A stretch of 64,000 bases of DNA from positions 124,001 to 188,000 of the forward strand of contig NZ_LSSW01000028.1 of the NCBI RefSeq assembly GCF_001567565.1, read 5' to 3'. Every line of letters starts with the position of its first letter. Position 1 is the stretch's first letter. Both the position numbers and the translations under genes were made by a program. The notes beneath the pieces are model-generated. The model saw only the letters and a program-made list of their open reading frames with translations, had not been told where the DNA came from and searched no databases. This document shows, piece by piece, positions 54,045-62,898 of the stretch. This DNA is from Ectopseudomonas composti. Its GTDB lineage: Bacteria; Pseudomonadota; Gammaproteobacteria; Pseudomonadales; Pseudomonadaceae.

Positions 54045-55646
54045 TCATGGCAGCTTCACCCGGGTGAAGTTGTTCGAGCCCAGCGGGCTGAGCACGAAGC
54101 CTTCGACGCCCTGGCGCAGTGCGACGAACTGCTTCGGGTGAGCCAGGGCGATCCACGGCGCCTGCTCATGGAAGATCGCCAGGGCCTGGCGGTACAAGGC
54201 GGCCCGCTTGCTCTGCTCGGGCTCGCGGCGGGCCTGGGTGATCAGCTCATCGAAGGCCTTGTCGCACCAGCCCGCCTGGTTCTCGCCGCTTTCGGCGGCG
54301 GCGCAGGACAGGTTCGGGGTGAGGAAGTTGTCCGGGTCGCCGTTGTCGCCGGCCCAGCCCATGAACACCAGGTCGTGCTCGCCATTCTTGGCGCGCTTGA
54401 TCAGCTCACCCCATTCGAACACGCGGATGTCGCTGTGAATGCCGATGGCGGCAAGGTCGGCCTGCAGCATCTGCGCGCCGATCCCCGGGTTGGGATTGGT
54501 CGGCCCGCCGCCGGGACGGGTCCAGATCGACAGCTTGAAGCCGTCGGCATGGCCAGCCTCGGCCAGCAACTGGCGTGCGCGTTCGGGGTCATGCGGCCAA
54601 TCTTTCAGCGTTGCGTCGTGGCCCCACAGGGTGGCCGGGTAGGGCGCCACGGCTGGCGTGGCATTGCCTTCACCGAACTGCGCACGAATGTAGGCAGCCT
54701 TGTCGAACGCCAGGTTCAATGCCTGGCGCACGCGCACGTCGTCCAGCGGTGGATGGCGGGTGTTGATGCCGATATAGGCGGTCAGCAGCGAATCCAGTTC
54801 CAGCACCTGCAGCCTGGGGTCGGCCTTGAGCGCCGGGATGTCCACGGGGCGCGGGAACAGGGTGATCTGGCAGTCGCCTGCCTTGAGCCGTTGCTGGCGC
54901 ACGTTGGGTTCGGGGGTGATGGCCAGCACCAGGCGCTTGATCGCCGGGGCGCCGTTCCAGTAATCGGGGTTGCCGCGAAAACGCACCTGGGCGTCCTTGG
55001 CATAACGCTCGAAGATGAATGGGCCGGTACCAATGGGCTCGTTGTTGAGCCGCTCCGGTGCGCCTGCAGCTAGCAGGTGAGCGGCGTATTCGGCCGAATA
55101 GATGGAGGCAAAACCCATGGCCAGGTTGGCCAGGAAGGGCGCCTCCGGGTGTTTGAGGACGAAGCGCACGTGCTGGTCGTCGAGCTTTTCCACGCGCTCG
55201 ATCAGTTGCGCCAGGCCCATCGCCTCGGCATAGGGGAAGCCGCGCAGCGACAGCCTGTGCCAGGGGTGAGCCGGGTCGAGCTGGCGCTGGAAACTCCACA
55301 GCACATCGTCGGCGTTGAACTCGCGAGTGGGGGTGAAACTCCCGTTGCTGTGGAATTTCACCCCTTGGCGCAGGGTAAAGGTGTACGTCAGGCCGTCATC
55401 GCTGATGTCCCAGCTCTGCGCCAGGGCGGGCACGACCTGCGTGCTGCCGGGGGCGAAGTCCACCAGACGCTCGAACAGGGTTTCGGCGCTGGCATCGGCC
55501 GTGGTCGCCGCCGTGTACTGGACGATATCGAAACCTTCCGGGCTGGCTTCGGTGCACACCACCAGGCTGTCGCTGGCCGCCAGCACATGGCCGGTAAATA
55601 GCGCGGCCAGCACCAGGCTGGCACGCACATAATGCAGAGTTTGCAT
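54045..55646 (-). CDS. Periplasmic dipeptide/oligopeptide-binding protein (DppA-like, second copy)
   Basis: 533 residues of SBP family 5. Signal peptide MQTLHYVRASLVLAALFTGHVLA; mature N-terminus SLVVCTEASPEGFDIVQYT. The fold marks include LRQGVKFHSNGSF and YWNGAPAIKRLVL, and FMGWAGDNGDPDNFL near the C-terminus. It is one of two adjacent binding proteins feeding the same transporter, which probably widens peptide range. Gap to the first is 41 bases with a hairpin, so the pair is co-transcribed. Confidence 0.92.
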   Translation of the reverse strand: MQTLHYVRASLVLAALFTGHVLAASDSLVVCTEASPEGFDIVQYTAATTADASAETLFERLVDFAPGSTQVVPALAQSWDISDDGLTYTFTLRQGVKFHSNGSFTPTREFNADDVLWSFQRQLDPAHPWHRLSLRGFPYAEAMGLAQLIERVEKLDDQHVRFVLKHPEAPFLANLAMGFASIYSAEYAAHLLAAGAPERLNNEPIGTGPFIFERYAKDAQVRFRGNPDYWNGAPAIKRLVLAITPEPNVRQQRLKAGDCQITLFPRPVDIPALKADPRLQVLELDSLLTAYIGINTRHPPLDDVRVRQALNLAFDKAAYIRAQFGEGNATPAVAPYPATLWGHDATLKDWPHDPERARQLLAEAGHADGFKLSIWTRPGGGPTNPNPGIGAQMLQADLAAIGIHSDIRVFEWGELIKRAKNGEHDLVFMGWAGDNGDPDNFLTPNLSCAAAESGENQAGWCDKAFDELITQARREPEQSKRAALYRQALAIFHEQAPWIALAHPKQFVALRQGVEGFVLSPLGSNNFTRVKLP

Positions 55647-55662
55647 GGGAACTCCTCAAGAC

Positions 55663-55680
55663 GGCGCCCTTGCGGGCGCC
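55663..55680 (-). other. Intercistronic hairpin between the two binding-protein genes
   Basis: GGCGCCC and GGGCGCC enclose a TTGC loop, with no T run. It may reduce read-through from the upstream binding-protein gene. Confidence 0.45.
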
Positions 55681-55687
55681 GCCTGCA

Positions 55688-57286
55688 TCACTTGCCGATG
55701 CTCACACCATAGAAGGAGTTCAGAGCGAACGGGCTGATGCGGAAGTCGTGCACTTCCTTGCGCATCGGCTGGTACACGGTGGAGTGTGCCAGCGGGGTGA
55801 TCGGTACCTCACGCTTGAGGATCACCTGCGCCTGCTTGTACAGCTCGGTGCGCTCGGCCACGTCGGTGGTGCGCTTGGCGGCCTTGACCAGCTTGTCGTA
55901 GTCCTCGAAGCACCACTTGGAGAAGTTGTTGCCGTCGACCGCATCGCAGCCATACAGGGTGCCCAGCCAGTTGTCCGGGTCACCGTTGTCGCCGCTCCAG
56001 CCGATCAGCATGGCGTCGTGTTCGCCGGCCTTGGCACGCTTGAGGTACTCGCCCCACTCGTAGCTGACGATACGCGCCTTGATGCCGATCTTGGCCCAGT
56101 CGGCCTGCAGCATCTCGGCGATCTGCTTGGCGTTGGGGTTGTACGGGCGCTGCACCGGCATGGCCCACAGGGTGATCTCGGTGCCTTCCTTGACGCCGGC
56201 CTGCTTGAGCAGGGCCTTGGCTTTCTCCGGGTCGAAGGCGGGGTCCTTGATGTCCTCGTTGTACGACCATTGGGTCGGCGGCATGCCATTGACGGCCAAC
56301 TGCCCGGCATTCTGGTACACGGCGTTGAGGATCGCCTGCTTGTTCACCGCCATGTCCAGCGCCTGGCGCACTTCCAGCTTGTCGAACGGCGGGTGGGTGA
56401 CGTTGTAGGCGATGTAGCCGACGTTGAAGCCCGCCTGCTCGGGCATCTGCAGGTTGGGATCCTTCTGCAGCGACTCGATGTCCGCCGGGCGCGGGAACAG
56501 GGTGACGTGGCATTCGCCGGCCTTGAGCTTCTGCATGCGCACGGAGGAGTCGGTGTTGATGGCGAAGATCAGGTTGTCGATCTTCACGTCATCGGGCTTC
56601 CAGTAGTCCTTGTTGCCCTTGTAGCGGATCACCGCATCCTTCTGGTAACGGCTGAACACGAAGGGGCCGGTGCCGATGGGCTTCTGGTTGATGTCGGCGG
56701 CCTTGCCGGCCTTGAGCAACTGGTCGGCGTACTCGGCGGACTGGATCGAGGCGAAGCTCATCGCCAGGTTCTGCACGAACGCGGCGTCGACCTGGTTGAG
56801 GGTAAAGCGCACCGTCATGTCATCGAGCTTTTCCAGCTTGGCAATGTTGCTGTCCATGCCCATGTCGGTGAAGTAGGGGAACTCGGTGGGGTAGGCCTTG
56901 CGGAACGGGTGGTCCTTGTCGAGCATCCGCTCGAAGGTGAACAGCACGTCGTCGGCGTCGAATTCGCGGCTGGGCTTGAAGTATTCGGTGGTGTGGAACT
57001 TCACTCCGGGACGCAGCTTGAAGGTGTAGACCAGGCCGTCATCGGAGACCGTCCAGCTTTCGGCCAGGCCAGGCTCGACCTTGGTGCCGCCGCGCTCGAA
57101 CTGGGTCAGACGATTGAAAACGGTTTCCGCTGCTGCGTCGAAATCGGTACCGGTGGTGTACAGGCCCGGGTCGAAACCGGCGGGGCTGCCCTCGGAGCAG
57201 AACACCAGATTGGCGGCGCTGGCGAGGGGGGCGCTGGCGATCAGCCCAGCAGTGAGCAAAGCCTGGATAATGGCGTTCTTGCGCAT
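55688..57286 (-). CDS. Periplasmic dipeptide-binding protein (DppA-like, first copy)
   Basis: 532 residues. Signal peptide MRKNAIIQALLTAGLIASAPLASA, mature NLVFCSEGSPAGFDPGLY. Very similar fold and phrases to the neighbouring copy: LRPGVKFHTTEYFKPSREFDADDV, YWKPDDVKIDNL and LIGWSGDNGDPDNWLGTLYGCDA. As first gene of the leftward operon it should be the most abundant component. Of two adjacent ATGs, the one at 57286 has the better ribosome spacing; the frame extends to 57373 without support. Confidence 0.93.
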   Translation of the reverse strand: MRKNAIIQALLTAGLIASAPLASAANLVFCSEGSPAGFDPGLYTTGTDFDAAAETVFNRLTQFERGGTKVEPGLAESWTVSDDGLVYTFKLRPGVKFHTTEYFKPSREFDADDVLFTFERMLDKDHPFRKAYPTEFPYFTDMGMDSNIAKLEKLDDMTVRFTLNQVDAAFVQNLAMSFASIQSAEYADQLLKAGKAADINQKPIGTGPFVFSRYQKDAVIRYKGNKDYWKPDDVKIDNLIFAINTDSSVRMQKLKAGECHVTLFPRPADIESLQKDPNLQMPEQAGFNVGYIAYNVTHPPFDKLEVRQALDMAVNKQAILNAVYQNAGQLAVNGMPPTQWSYNEDIKDPAFDPEKAKALLKQAGVKEGTEITLWAMPVQRPYNPNAKQIAEMLQADWAKIGIKARIVSYEWGEYLKRAKAGEHDAMLIGWSGDNGDPDNWLGTLYGCDAVDGNNFSKWCFEDYDKLVKAAKRTTDVAERTELYKQAQVILKREVPITPLAHSTVYQPMRKEVHDFRISPFALNSFYGVSIGK

Positions 57287-57459
57287 CATGACCTCATCGT
57301 TGTTGTGTTTTTTGTCGAGGAGCCCCTTATGGGGGCCTCTTTCCAAGCTATGCAGGGCATGTGCCTGAGGCAAGTGCGTTGTCGCTGGAAACAGGGTTAG
57401 CGCTACAGTGCTATAAGCGGCTGTCGCATTTCTGAAAATTTGCGGGGAAAAGATGGCGA

Positions 57460-57487
57460 AACGCCGTTATCTGTTGATAACGGCGTT
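57460..57487 (-). terminator. Terminator of the SIMPL gene
   Basis: A perfect inverted repeat with 12-base arms (AACGCCGTTATC and its complement) around TGTT. On the minus strand TTTCGCCATCTTTT follows. It lies 20 bases past the gene's end. Confidence 0.65.
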
Positions 57488-57507
57488 GCTTCGTTGCGGG
57501 GCAGGCG

Positions 57508-58221
57508 TCAGGGCATCTGCACTTCGATGACGCCATCGGCGCTGACGGTCACCTGGCTGGTGCCGGCTTCTATTTGTGGCGTGGGGGCCGAATCCATCAT
57601 CGCCATGCCCTTGGCCTCGAAGTTGCGCATGGCCATCGGCGGTTGGAAACCACCGGTGTTGAGGCTCAGGCTGACCAACTTGTAGTCCTTGCCACCGAGC
57701 GCTTCGGTGGCCAGCTGGGCGCGTGCCTTGAAGGCATTCACGGCGTCCTTGAGCATGGCGTCTTCGCGCGTCTTGCGGGTGTCGGTGGCGATGCTGAAGT
57801 CCATGCCGCCGATCTTCATCTTCTGCAGCAGCTCACCGGTCAGCGAGGACAGGCGCGCAAAGTCGGCGCTTTCCAGGCGTACCTCGGCACGCTCGCGCCA
57901 GGCGGTGATCTTCTGGCCCTTGTCGTCATAGACCGGATAGCTGTGGCGGCTGCCCAGTTTCACCGAGACGCCGCGCACCTTGCGCACCTGTTCCAGGGTC
58001 TGGTTCAGGGTGTTGGTGATTTCCGCCGCCAGTTTGGCCGGGTCGCCATTTTGCGACTCGGTGTAGAGGGTGACGTGCATCAGGTCATGAGCGACCTCCT
58101 GGTTTACTTCCGCGCGCAGGGAAATCTGGTTGTAGCGCGCGTCGTCGGCCAGCAGTCCGGTGCTGGCCAGGCTAGCGATGGTCAGGGCGAGGGCGGAGGC
58201 GATACGAGGCATGGTGAGCAT
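57508..58221 (-). CDS. SIMPL (DUF541) family periplasmic protein
   Basis: 237 residues. Signal peptide MPRIASALALTIASLASTGLLA, mature part with YNQISLRAEVNQEVAHDLMHVTLYTE, LEQVRKVRGVSVKLGSRHSYPV and FSIATDTRKTREDAMLKDAV, all typical of the DUF541/SIMPL fold. Related proteins (BP26, YggE) form oligomeric rings and are linked to oxidative-stress or envelope functions. AAGGAA supports the start at 58221. It is separate from dpp (terminator between). Confidence 0.9.
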   Translation of the reverse strand: MLTMPRIASALALTIASLASTGLLADDARYNQISLRAEVNQEVAHDLMHVTLYTESQNGDPAKLAAEITNTLNQTLEQVRKVRGVSVKLGSRHSYPVYDDKGQKITAWRERAEVRLESADFARLSSLTGELLQKMKIGGMDFSIATDTRKTREDAMLKDAVNAFKARAQLATEALGGKDYKLVSLSLNTGGFQPPMAMRNFEAKGMAMMDSAPTPQIEAGTSQVTVSADGVIEVQMP

Positions 58222-58415
58222 GTGCAGTTCCTTTTTCAGTGGCCTTGATGGCCGTTTCCCGAGGTTAGACGAAGGCAGGTGACCATTCGGGTTAAACCCG
58301 GTTCAAAAATTTCACCGGCGGTTGTTCAGGCCATCAAAGGTGTGCGTCCGGTTGCCGCAGCGGCGTAAGGCCGCGACAGCCTTGGTTATACTCGCCGCCA
58401 TCAACTGGAGTCGCC

Positions 58416-59669
58416 ATGCTCGAACCCGTGCAGTTACTTTCCGCCAGTCGCCAGAATCTGTGGCGCCTGACGCTTATCCGCATTCTGGTGCTGGCTGCTC
58501 AGGCCGGCTCGGTCGGGCTCGCCTACAAGTCGGGCGTGCTGCCGCTGCCCTGGTTGCAACTGTCGGTGACCCTCGGCGTGTCGCTTCTGCTGTGCCTGGG
58601 CACGGCGCTGCGCCTGCGTGGCCCCTGGCCGGTCACCGAGGTCGAATATGCCGTGCAGCTGGGTTGCGACCTGATCGTCCACAGCGTGCTGCTGTACTAC
58701 TCGGGCGGTTCGACCAACCCCTTCGTGTCCTATTACCTGGTGCCGCTGACGATCGCCGCAGCGACGCTGCCCTGGATGTTCACCATCGTGCTCTCCGGCC
58801 TGGCGCTGGCAGGCTATACCCTGCTGCTGGTGTGGACCCATCCGCTGGAGTTGCCGGCGGCGCGCGAGAGCCTGCTGGTCTACGGCATGTGGCTGAGCTT
58901 TGCCCTGTCCGCTGCGCTGATTACCTTCTTCGTGGCCAAGATGGCTGAGGAGTTGCGTCGTCAGGATGAGCTACGGGCCGAGCGCCGTGAGGAGAGCCTG
59001 CGCGACCAGCAGCTGTTGGCTGTGGCCACTCAGGCCGCTGGCGCCGCCCATGAACTGGGTACGCCCCTTGGCACCATGAGTGTGCTGCTCAAGGAACTGC
59101 GCCAGGAGTACCGCGAAAAGCCGGCCCTGCAGGACGATCTGGCCCTGCTGCAGGAGCAGGTGAAACTGTGCAAGTTCACCCTGCAGCAACTGGTGCGCGC
59201 CGCCGAAAACGACCGACGCCAGGCGGTGATCGAGCAGTCCTGCGTCGAATGGCTGGAAACCACCCTCAATCGCTGGCACCTGATGCGCCCCGAGGCCAGC
59301 TATCGCTACCAGTGCCTGGGGCGCGGCACTGCGCCGCGTATCATGCCGCCGGCCGATCTCACCCAGGCGCTGCTGAACCTGCTCAACAACGCCGCCGATG
59401 CCTGCCCGGACAAGCTCGACATCCGGCTGGACTGGGATCACCAGTGGCTGCGTTTGAGCATCCGCGATCATGGTGCCGGCGTGCCGCTGGCCATCGCCGA
59501 GCAGCTGGGCCGCCCGTTCTTCACCACCAAGGGCAAGGGTTTCGGCCTGGGGCTGTTCCTCAGCCAGGCCAGCGTGACGCGTGCCGGTGGCACGGTTAAG
59601 TTGTATAACCATGAAGAGGGCGGCACCCTCACCGAATTGAAGTTGCCGCGTGCCTATGGCGTGGCCTGA
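58416..59669 (+). CDS. roxS: Redox sensor histidine kinase RoxS (RegB/PrrB type)
   Basis: 417 residues. Six membrane segments in the first 175, with the quinone-binding loop GGSTNPF at 97-103, then HisKA with His212 (AAHELGTPLG), the redox-active Cys252 in KLCKFTLQQL, and an ATPase domain (LNLLNNAADACP, DHGAGVP, TKGKGFGLGLF). RegB-type kinases sense the redox state of the respiratory chain through quinones and this Cys. It is translationally close to roxR, 15 bases apart. In P. aeruginosa RoxSR controls cio terminal oxidase and cyanide resistance. Confidence 0.95.
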   Translation: MLEPVQLLSASRQNLWRLTLIRILVLAAQAGSVGLAYKSGVLPLPWLQLSVTLGVSLLLCLGTALRLRGPWPVTEVEYAVQLGCDLIVHSVLLYYSGGSTNPFVSYYLVPLTIAAATLPWMFTIVLSGLALAGYTLLLVWTHPLELPAARESLLVYGMWLSFALSAALITFFVAKMAEELRRQDELRAERREESLRDQQLLAVATQAAGAAHELGTPLGTMSVLLKELRQEYREKPALQDDLALLQEQVKLCKFTLQQLVRAAENDRRQAVIEQSCVEWLETTLNRWHLMRPEASYRYQCLGRGTAPRIMPPADLTQALLNLLNNAADACPDKLDIRLDWDHQWLRLSIRDHGAGVPLAIAEQLGRPFFTTKGKGFGLGLFLSQASVTRAGGTVKLYNHEEGGTLTELKLPRAYGVA

Positions 59670-59684
59670 TTAGGAAAACCCAGC

Positions 59685-60245
59685 ATGAGCGAAGAACCCC
59701 TGTTCGAAGGCGAAGAGCAGCCCCACCTGCTGCTGGTGGACGATGACAGCACTTTTACCCGGGTCATGGCGCGTGCCATGAGTCGCCGCGGCCTGCGCGT
59801 GTCCACCGCGTCCAGCGCGGAAGAAGGCCTCGCCTTGGCCAAGGACGACTTGCCGGATTACGCCGTGGTCGATTTGAAGATGGAAGGTGATTCCGGCCTG
59901 GTGCTGCTGCCCAAACTGCTGGAGCTGGACGCCGAGATGCGCGTGGTGATCCTGACCGGATACTCCAGCATCGCTACCGCCGTCGAGGCGATCAAGCGAG
60001 GCGCGGCCAACTACCTGTGCAAGCCGGCTGACGCCGATGACGTGCTGACCGCATTGCTCTCCGAACATGCTGACCTCGACAGCCTGGTGCCAGAGAACCC
60101 GATGTCGGTTGATCGCCTGCAGTGGGAGCATATTCAGCGCGTGCTGGCCGAACATGAGGGCAACATCTCTGCGACGGCCCGCGCTCTGGGCATGCACCGC
60201 CGTACCCTGCAGCGCAAGCTGCAGAAGCGTCCAGTTCGCCGCTGA
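59685..60245 (+). CDS. roxR: Redox response regulator RoxR (RegA/ActR type)
   Basis: 186 residues. Receiver with phosphoacceptor Asp63 (YAVVDLKMEGDSG) and a Fis-like C-terminal helix-turn-helix (NISATARALGMHRRTLQRKLQKRP), the compact ActR architecture lacking an AAA+ domain. Partner of RoxS; target genes are likely respiratory oxidases elsewhere. AGGAAAACCCAGC upstream supports the start. Confidence 0.95.
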   Translation: MSEEPLFEGEEQPHLLLVDDDSTFTRVMARAMSRRGLRVSTASSAEEGLALAKDDLPDYAVVDLKMEGDSGLVLLPKLLELDAEMRVVILTGYSSIATAVEAIKRGAANYLCKPADADDVLTALLSEHADLDSLVPENPMSVDRLQWEHIQRVLAEHEGNISATARALGMHRRTLQRKLQKRPVRR

Positions 60246-60323
60246 ATCTCTGCGCGGGGCTTTGCCGCAGTTGACAGAAGCCCCGCACTTGACCAGCCTG
60301 CTTTGCCCGTAGCCGGGAAATGC

Positions 60324-60335
60324 TTAGCCAGCTAA
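60324..60335. promoter_or_regulatory. TTAGCCAGCTAA box (SlyA/MarR-like)
   Basis: Differs by one base from the palindrome at 40738 and by one from the SlyA consensus TTAGCAAGCTAA. It lies 33 bases before the AEC permease gene. Confidence 0.4.
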
Positions 60336-60367
60336 CATAGGTCGTCAGACAACCTGCTGGTGTCGCC

Positions 60368-61309
60368 ATGTTCGCCGTCGCTGCACAAACCCTCGCCATC
60401 ACCGCGCCCGTGTTCGCCATGCTGTTTCTCGGCGTGGCACTCAAACGTGTGCGCTGGATCGATACGCCCTTCATCGATACCGCATCGAGCCTGGTGTTTC
60501 GCGGCACCATGCCCACCCTGCTGTTTCTTGGCGTGGTCAAGGCCGACCTGGATTCGGCCATGCAGCCGCAGCTGCTCAGCTACTTCTTTCTGGCCACCGT
60601 GGCTTCGTTCTTCGTCGCCTGGGCCTGGGCGATCTGGCGTGTGCCGTTCGAAGATCGCGGCATCTACACCCAGGGCGCCTTCCGCGGCAACAACGGCATC
60701 GTCGGTCTGGCTCTGGCCACCAGCCTGTACGGCGACTACGGTCTGTCGGTCGGCTCGTTGCTAGCCGCCCTGGTGATCCTTTGCTACAACGCGCTCTCGG
60801 CTGTGGTGCTGGCCATCTACAGCCCGGGGGTGAAGCCTGGTGCCAAAGCCATCGCGCGCAGCATCGTGACCAACCCGATGATCATTGGCGTGCTGCTGGC
60901 GGTTCCGGTTGCCTACTGGAAAATCCCGCTGCCGCAGTGGTTTCTCACCTCGGCTGAGTACTTCGCACAGATGACGCTGCCGCTGGCACTGATCTGCATC
61001 GGTGGGACGCTGAGCCTGGCGTCGCTGCGGCGCAGCAGCGGCACGGCGATCGGCTCGGGCATGATGAAAATGATCTGGTTGCCGCTGCTGAGCACCTCTG
61101 GCGCCTGGCTATTGGGCTTTCGCGGTGCGGATCTGGCGATCCTGTTTCTGTACTTCGCCAGCCCGACCGCGGCAGCCAGCTTCGTCATGGCCCGCGCGGT
61201 GGGGGCCAACCATGAGCTGGCGGCGGCGATCATCGTCATCACCACCCTGGCGGCCGTGGTCACCACCAACATCGGCCTGCTGTTGCTGCAATGGGGCGGC
61301 TGGATCTAG
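60368..61309 (+). CDS. AEC-family transporter
   Basis: 313 residues with ten predicted membrane segments in two five-helix repeats. Membership of the auxin-efflux-carrier family is clear from ITAPVFAMLFLGVALKRVRWIDTPFIDT, GAFRGNNGIVGLAL and the C-terminal FASPTAAASFVMARAVGANHELAAAIIVITTLAAV. AEC carriers export small organic acids or phenolics; the substrate is unknown. The start ATG at 60368 has no strong ribosome site. It is convergent with the next gene. Confidence 0.9.
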   Translation: MFAVAAQTLAITAPVFAMLFLGVALKRVRWIDTPFIDTASSLVFRGTMPTLLFLGVVKADLDSAMQPQLLSYFFLATVASFFVAWAWAIWRVPFEDRGIYTQGAFRGNNGIVGLALATSLYGDYGLSVGSLLAALVILCYNALSAVVLAIYSPGVKPGAKAIARSIVTNPMIIGVLLAVPVAYWKIPLPQWFLTSAEYFAQMTLPLALICIGGTLSLASLRRSSGTAIGSGMMKMIWLPLLSTSGAWLLGFRGADLAILFLYFASPTAAASFVMARAVGANHELAAAIIVITTLAAVVTTNIGLLLLQWGGWI

Positions 61310-61326
61310 GACCGCCGCCCCAGGCC

Positions 61327-61710
61327 TCATTGGTTCTGGCTCTGATACTCGTCGATCACTTCCTGGGCTACGCGGAAGGCCTGCATGCACGCCGGTGCAC
61401 CGGCGTACACCGCGCAGTGCAGCAGGGTTTCGCGGATTTCCTCGACGGTGCAGCCATTGTTCAGGGCCCCGCGCACATGGCCTTTGAGTTCATGCGGGCA
61501 CTTGAGGGCCGTCAGCGCCGCCAGGGTAATCAGGCTGCGGGTCGCGCGCGGCAAGCCGTCGCGCGTCCACACGCCGCCCCAGGCATGCTCGTTGATGAAG
61601 GCCTGCATTGGCTGGCTGAATTCGGGGGCTTCGTTCAGGGCGCGGTCGACGAATGCCTCGCCCATCACCTCACGGCGTACCTGCAAGCCGCTGTCGTGGT
61701 TATCGCTCAT
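61327..61710 (-). CDS. Carboxymuconolactone decarboxylase family protein
   Basis: 127 residues of the CMD/AhpD-like family, close to PcaC: WTRDGLPRATRSLITLAALTAL, then CPHELKGHVRGALNNGCTVEEIRETLLHCAVYAGAPA. PcaC itself decarboxylates 4-carboxymuconolactone in the protocatechuate pathway, but no other pca genes are near, so an orphan role is likely. Two bases separate it from the exchanger gene upstream, which implies one transcript. Confidence 0.88.
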   Translation of the reverse strand: MSDNHDSGLQVRREVMGEAFVDRALNEAPEFSQPMQAFINEHAWGGVWTRDGLPRATRSLITLAALTALKCPHELKGHVRGALNNGCTVEEIRETLLHCAVYAGAPACMQAFRVAQEVIDEYQSQNQ

Positions 61711-61712
61711 GT

Positions 61713-62807
61713 TCAGGCCTCCTGGCCGTGTTGTTTGCGCCAGGCGCGCACGCCGATGATCACCAGAGTGATGGCGGTCAGTGGCAGGGCGTAGCCGATC
61801 ATTGCATCACCGAAGCTCTGCGCCAGCGGGCGGCCAGTGCTGAACAGCACCAGATAGAGGGTGTAGGCCACGTAGTAGGCGAGAAACAGCAGGCCTTCCC
61901 AGCGATTGATGCGGTAGCCGCTGAAGAAGATCGGCAGGCAGGCCACGGCCACGGCAATCATCACCGGGAAGTCGAAGGCCAGCGCATTGGCCGCTACCGG
62001 GATGACGGTTGGCGATACCAGCGAAGCCAGGCCCAGCACGCAGAGCAGGTTGAAGATGTTGCTGCCGACGATATTGCCGACGGCGATATCGCGCTCACCC
62101 TTGAAGGCCGCGATGATCGAGGTGGCCAACTCCGGCAGCGAGGTGCCGATGGCGATGACGGTCAGGCCGATAACCAGCTCCGACAGACCCAGCGCACGCG
62201 CCAGTTGCACAGCGCCTTCGACCAGAAAGTTGGAGCCCGCCACCAGCAGGACCAGACCGGCGATGACCAGGCCCAGGTTGATCGCCCAGGCGTAGGGCTT
62301 GGGTTGCTCGTCGAGGCCGAATTCCTTGGCGAACTCGTCATCGTCACCCCCCTTGTCCTTACGCGAGCTGTAGATCAGGAAACCGGTGTAGCTCAGTACG
62401 CCGGCGAACAGCAGGGCACCATCGAGGCGGCTCAAGGCGCCATCCGAGGCCAGTGCATAAACCACCAGGCTGGCGCCGATCATGATCGGCACGTCGAGGC
62501 GGATCAGCTGGCGCGAGACGATCAGTGGCGCGACCAGGGCGGTCACGCCGAGGATCAGCAGGACGTTGGCGATGTTGCTGCCGATGACGTTACCGATGGC
62601 CAGGTCGCCACTGCCGTTGAACGCCGATTGCACGCTGACTGCGGTTTCCGGCGCGCTGGTGCCGAAGGCCACGACGGTCAGGCCGATTACCAGAGGTGGA
62701 ATGCCGAACTGTGCGGCCAGTTTGGCGGCACCGCGCACCAGCACTTCGGCGCCGGCGACCAGCAGCACCAGGCCGGCGATCAGGTAGACATAGGTCATCA
62801 GGGTCAT
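61713..62807 (-). CDS. Calcium/sodium (cation) antiporter, YrbG-like
   Basis: 364 residues. Two inverted alpha-repeats, each with the ion-binding motif: VAFGTSAPETAVSVQSA...GNVIGSNIANVLLILG and IAIGTSLPELATSIIAAFKG...GNIVGSNIFNLLCVLG. About ten membrane segments with an acidic loop (SSRKDKGGDDDEFAKEFG) between the halves. It is a member of the CaCA superfamily that exchanges Ca2+ or Na+ across the inner membrane. GGAG upstream on the minus strand supports the start. Confidence 0.93.
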   Translation of the reverse strand: MTLMTYVYLIAGLVLLVAGAEVLVRGAAKLAAQFGIPPLVIGLTVVAFGTSAPETAVSVQSAFNGSGDLAIGNVIGSNIANVLLILGVTALVAPLIVSRQLIRLDVPIMIGASLVVYALASDGALSRLDGALLFAGVLSYTGFLIYSSRKDKGGDDDEFAKEFGLDEQPKPYAWAINLGLVIAGLVLLVAGSNFLVEGAVQLARALGLSELVIGLTVIAIGTSLPELATSIIAAFKGERDIAVGNIVGSNIFNLLCVLGLASLVSPTVIPVAANALAFDFPVMIAVAVACLPIFFSGYRINRWEGLLFLAYYVAYTLYLVLFSTGRPLAQSFGDAMIGYALPLTAITLVIIGVRAWRKQHGQEA

Positions 62808-62898
62808 TGCAGGGTAGCTCCAGAAAAAGTGCGGCTAGTGTAGCGATGGCATTCCTGCCTGCCAGGGGCGTCGGAAAGATTTTGTTGCCAATTGTTCC

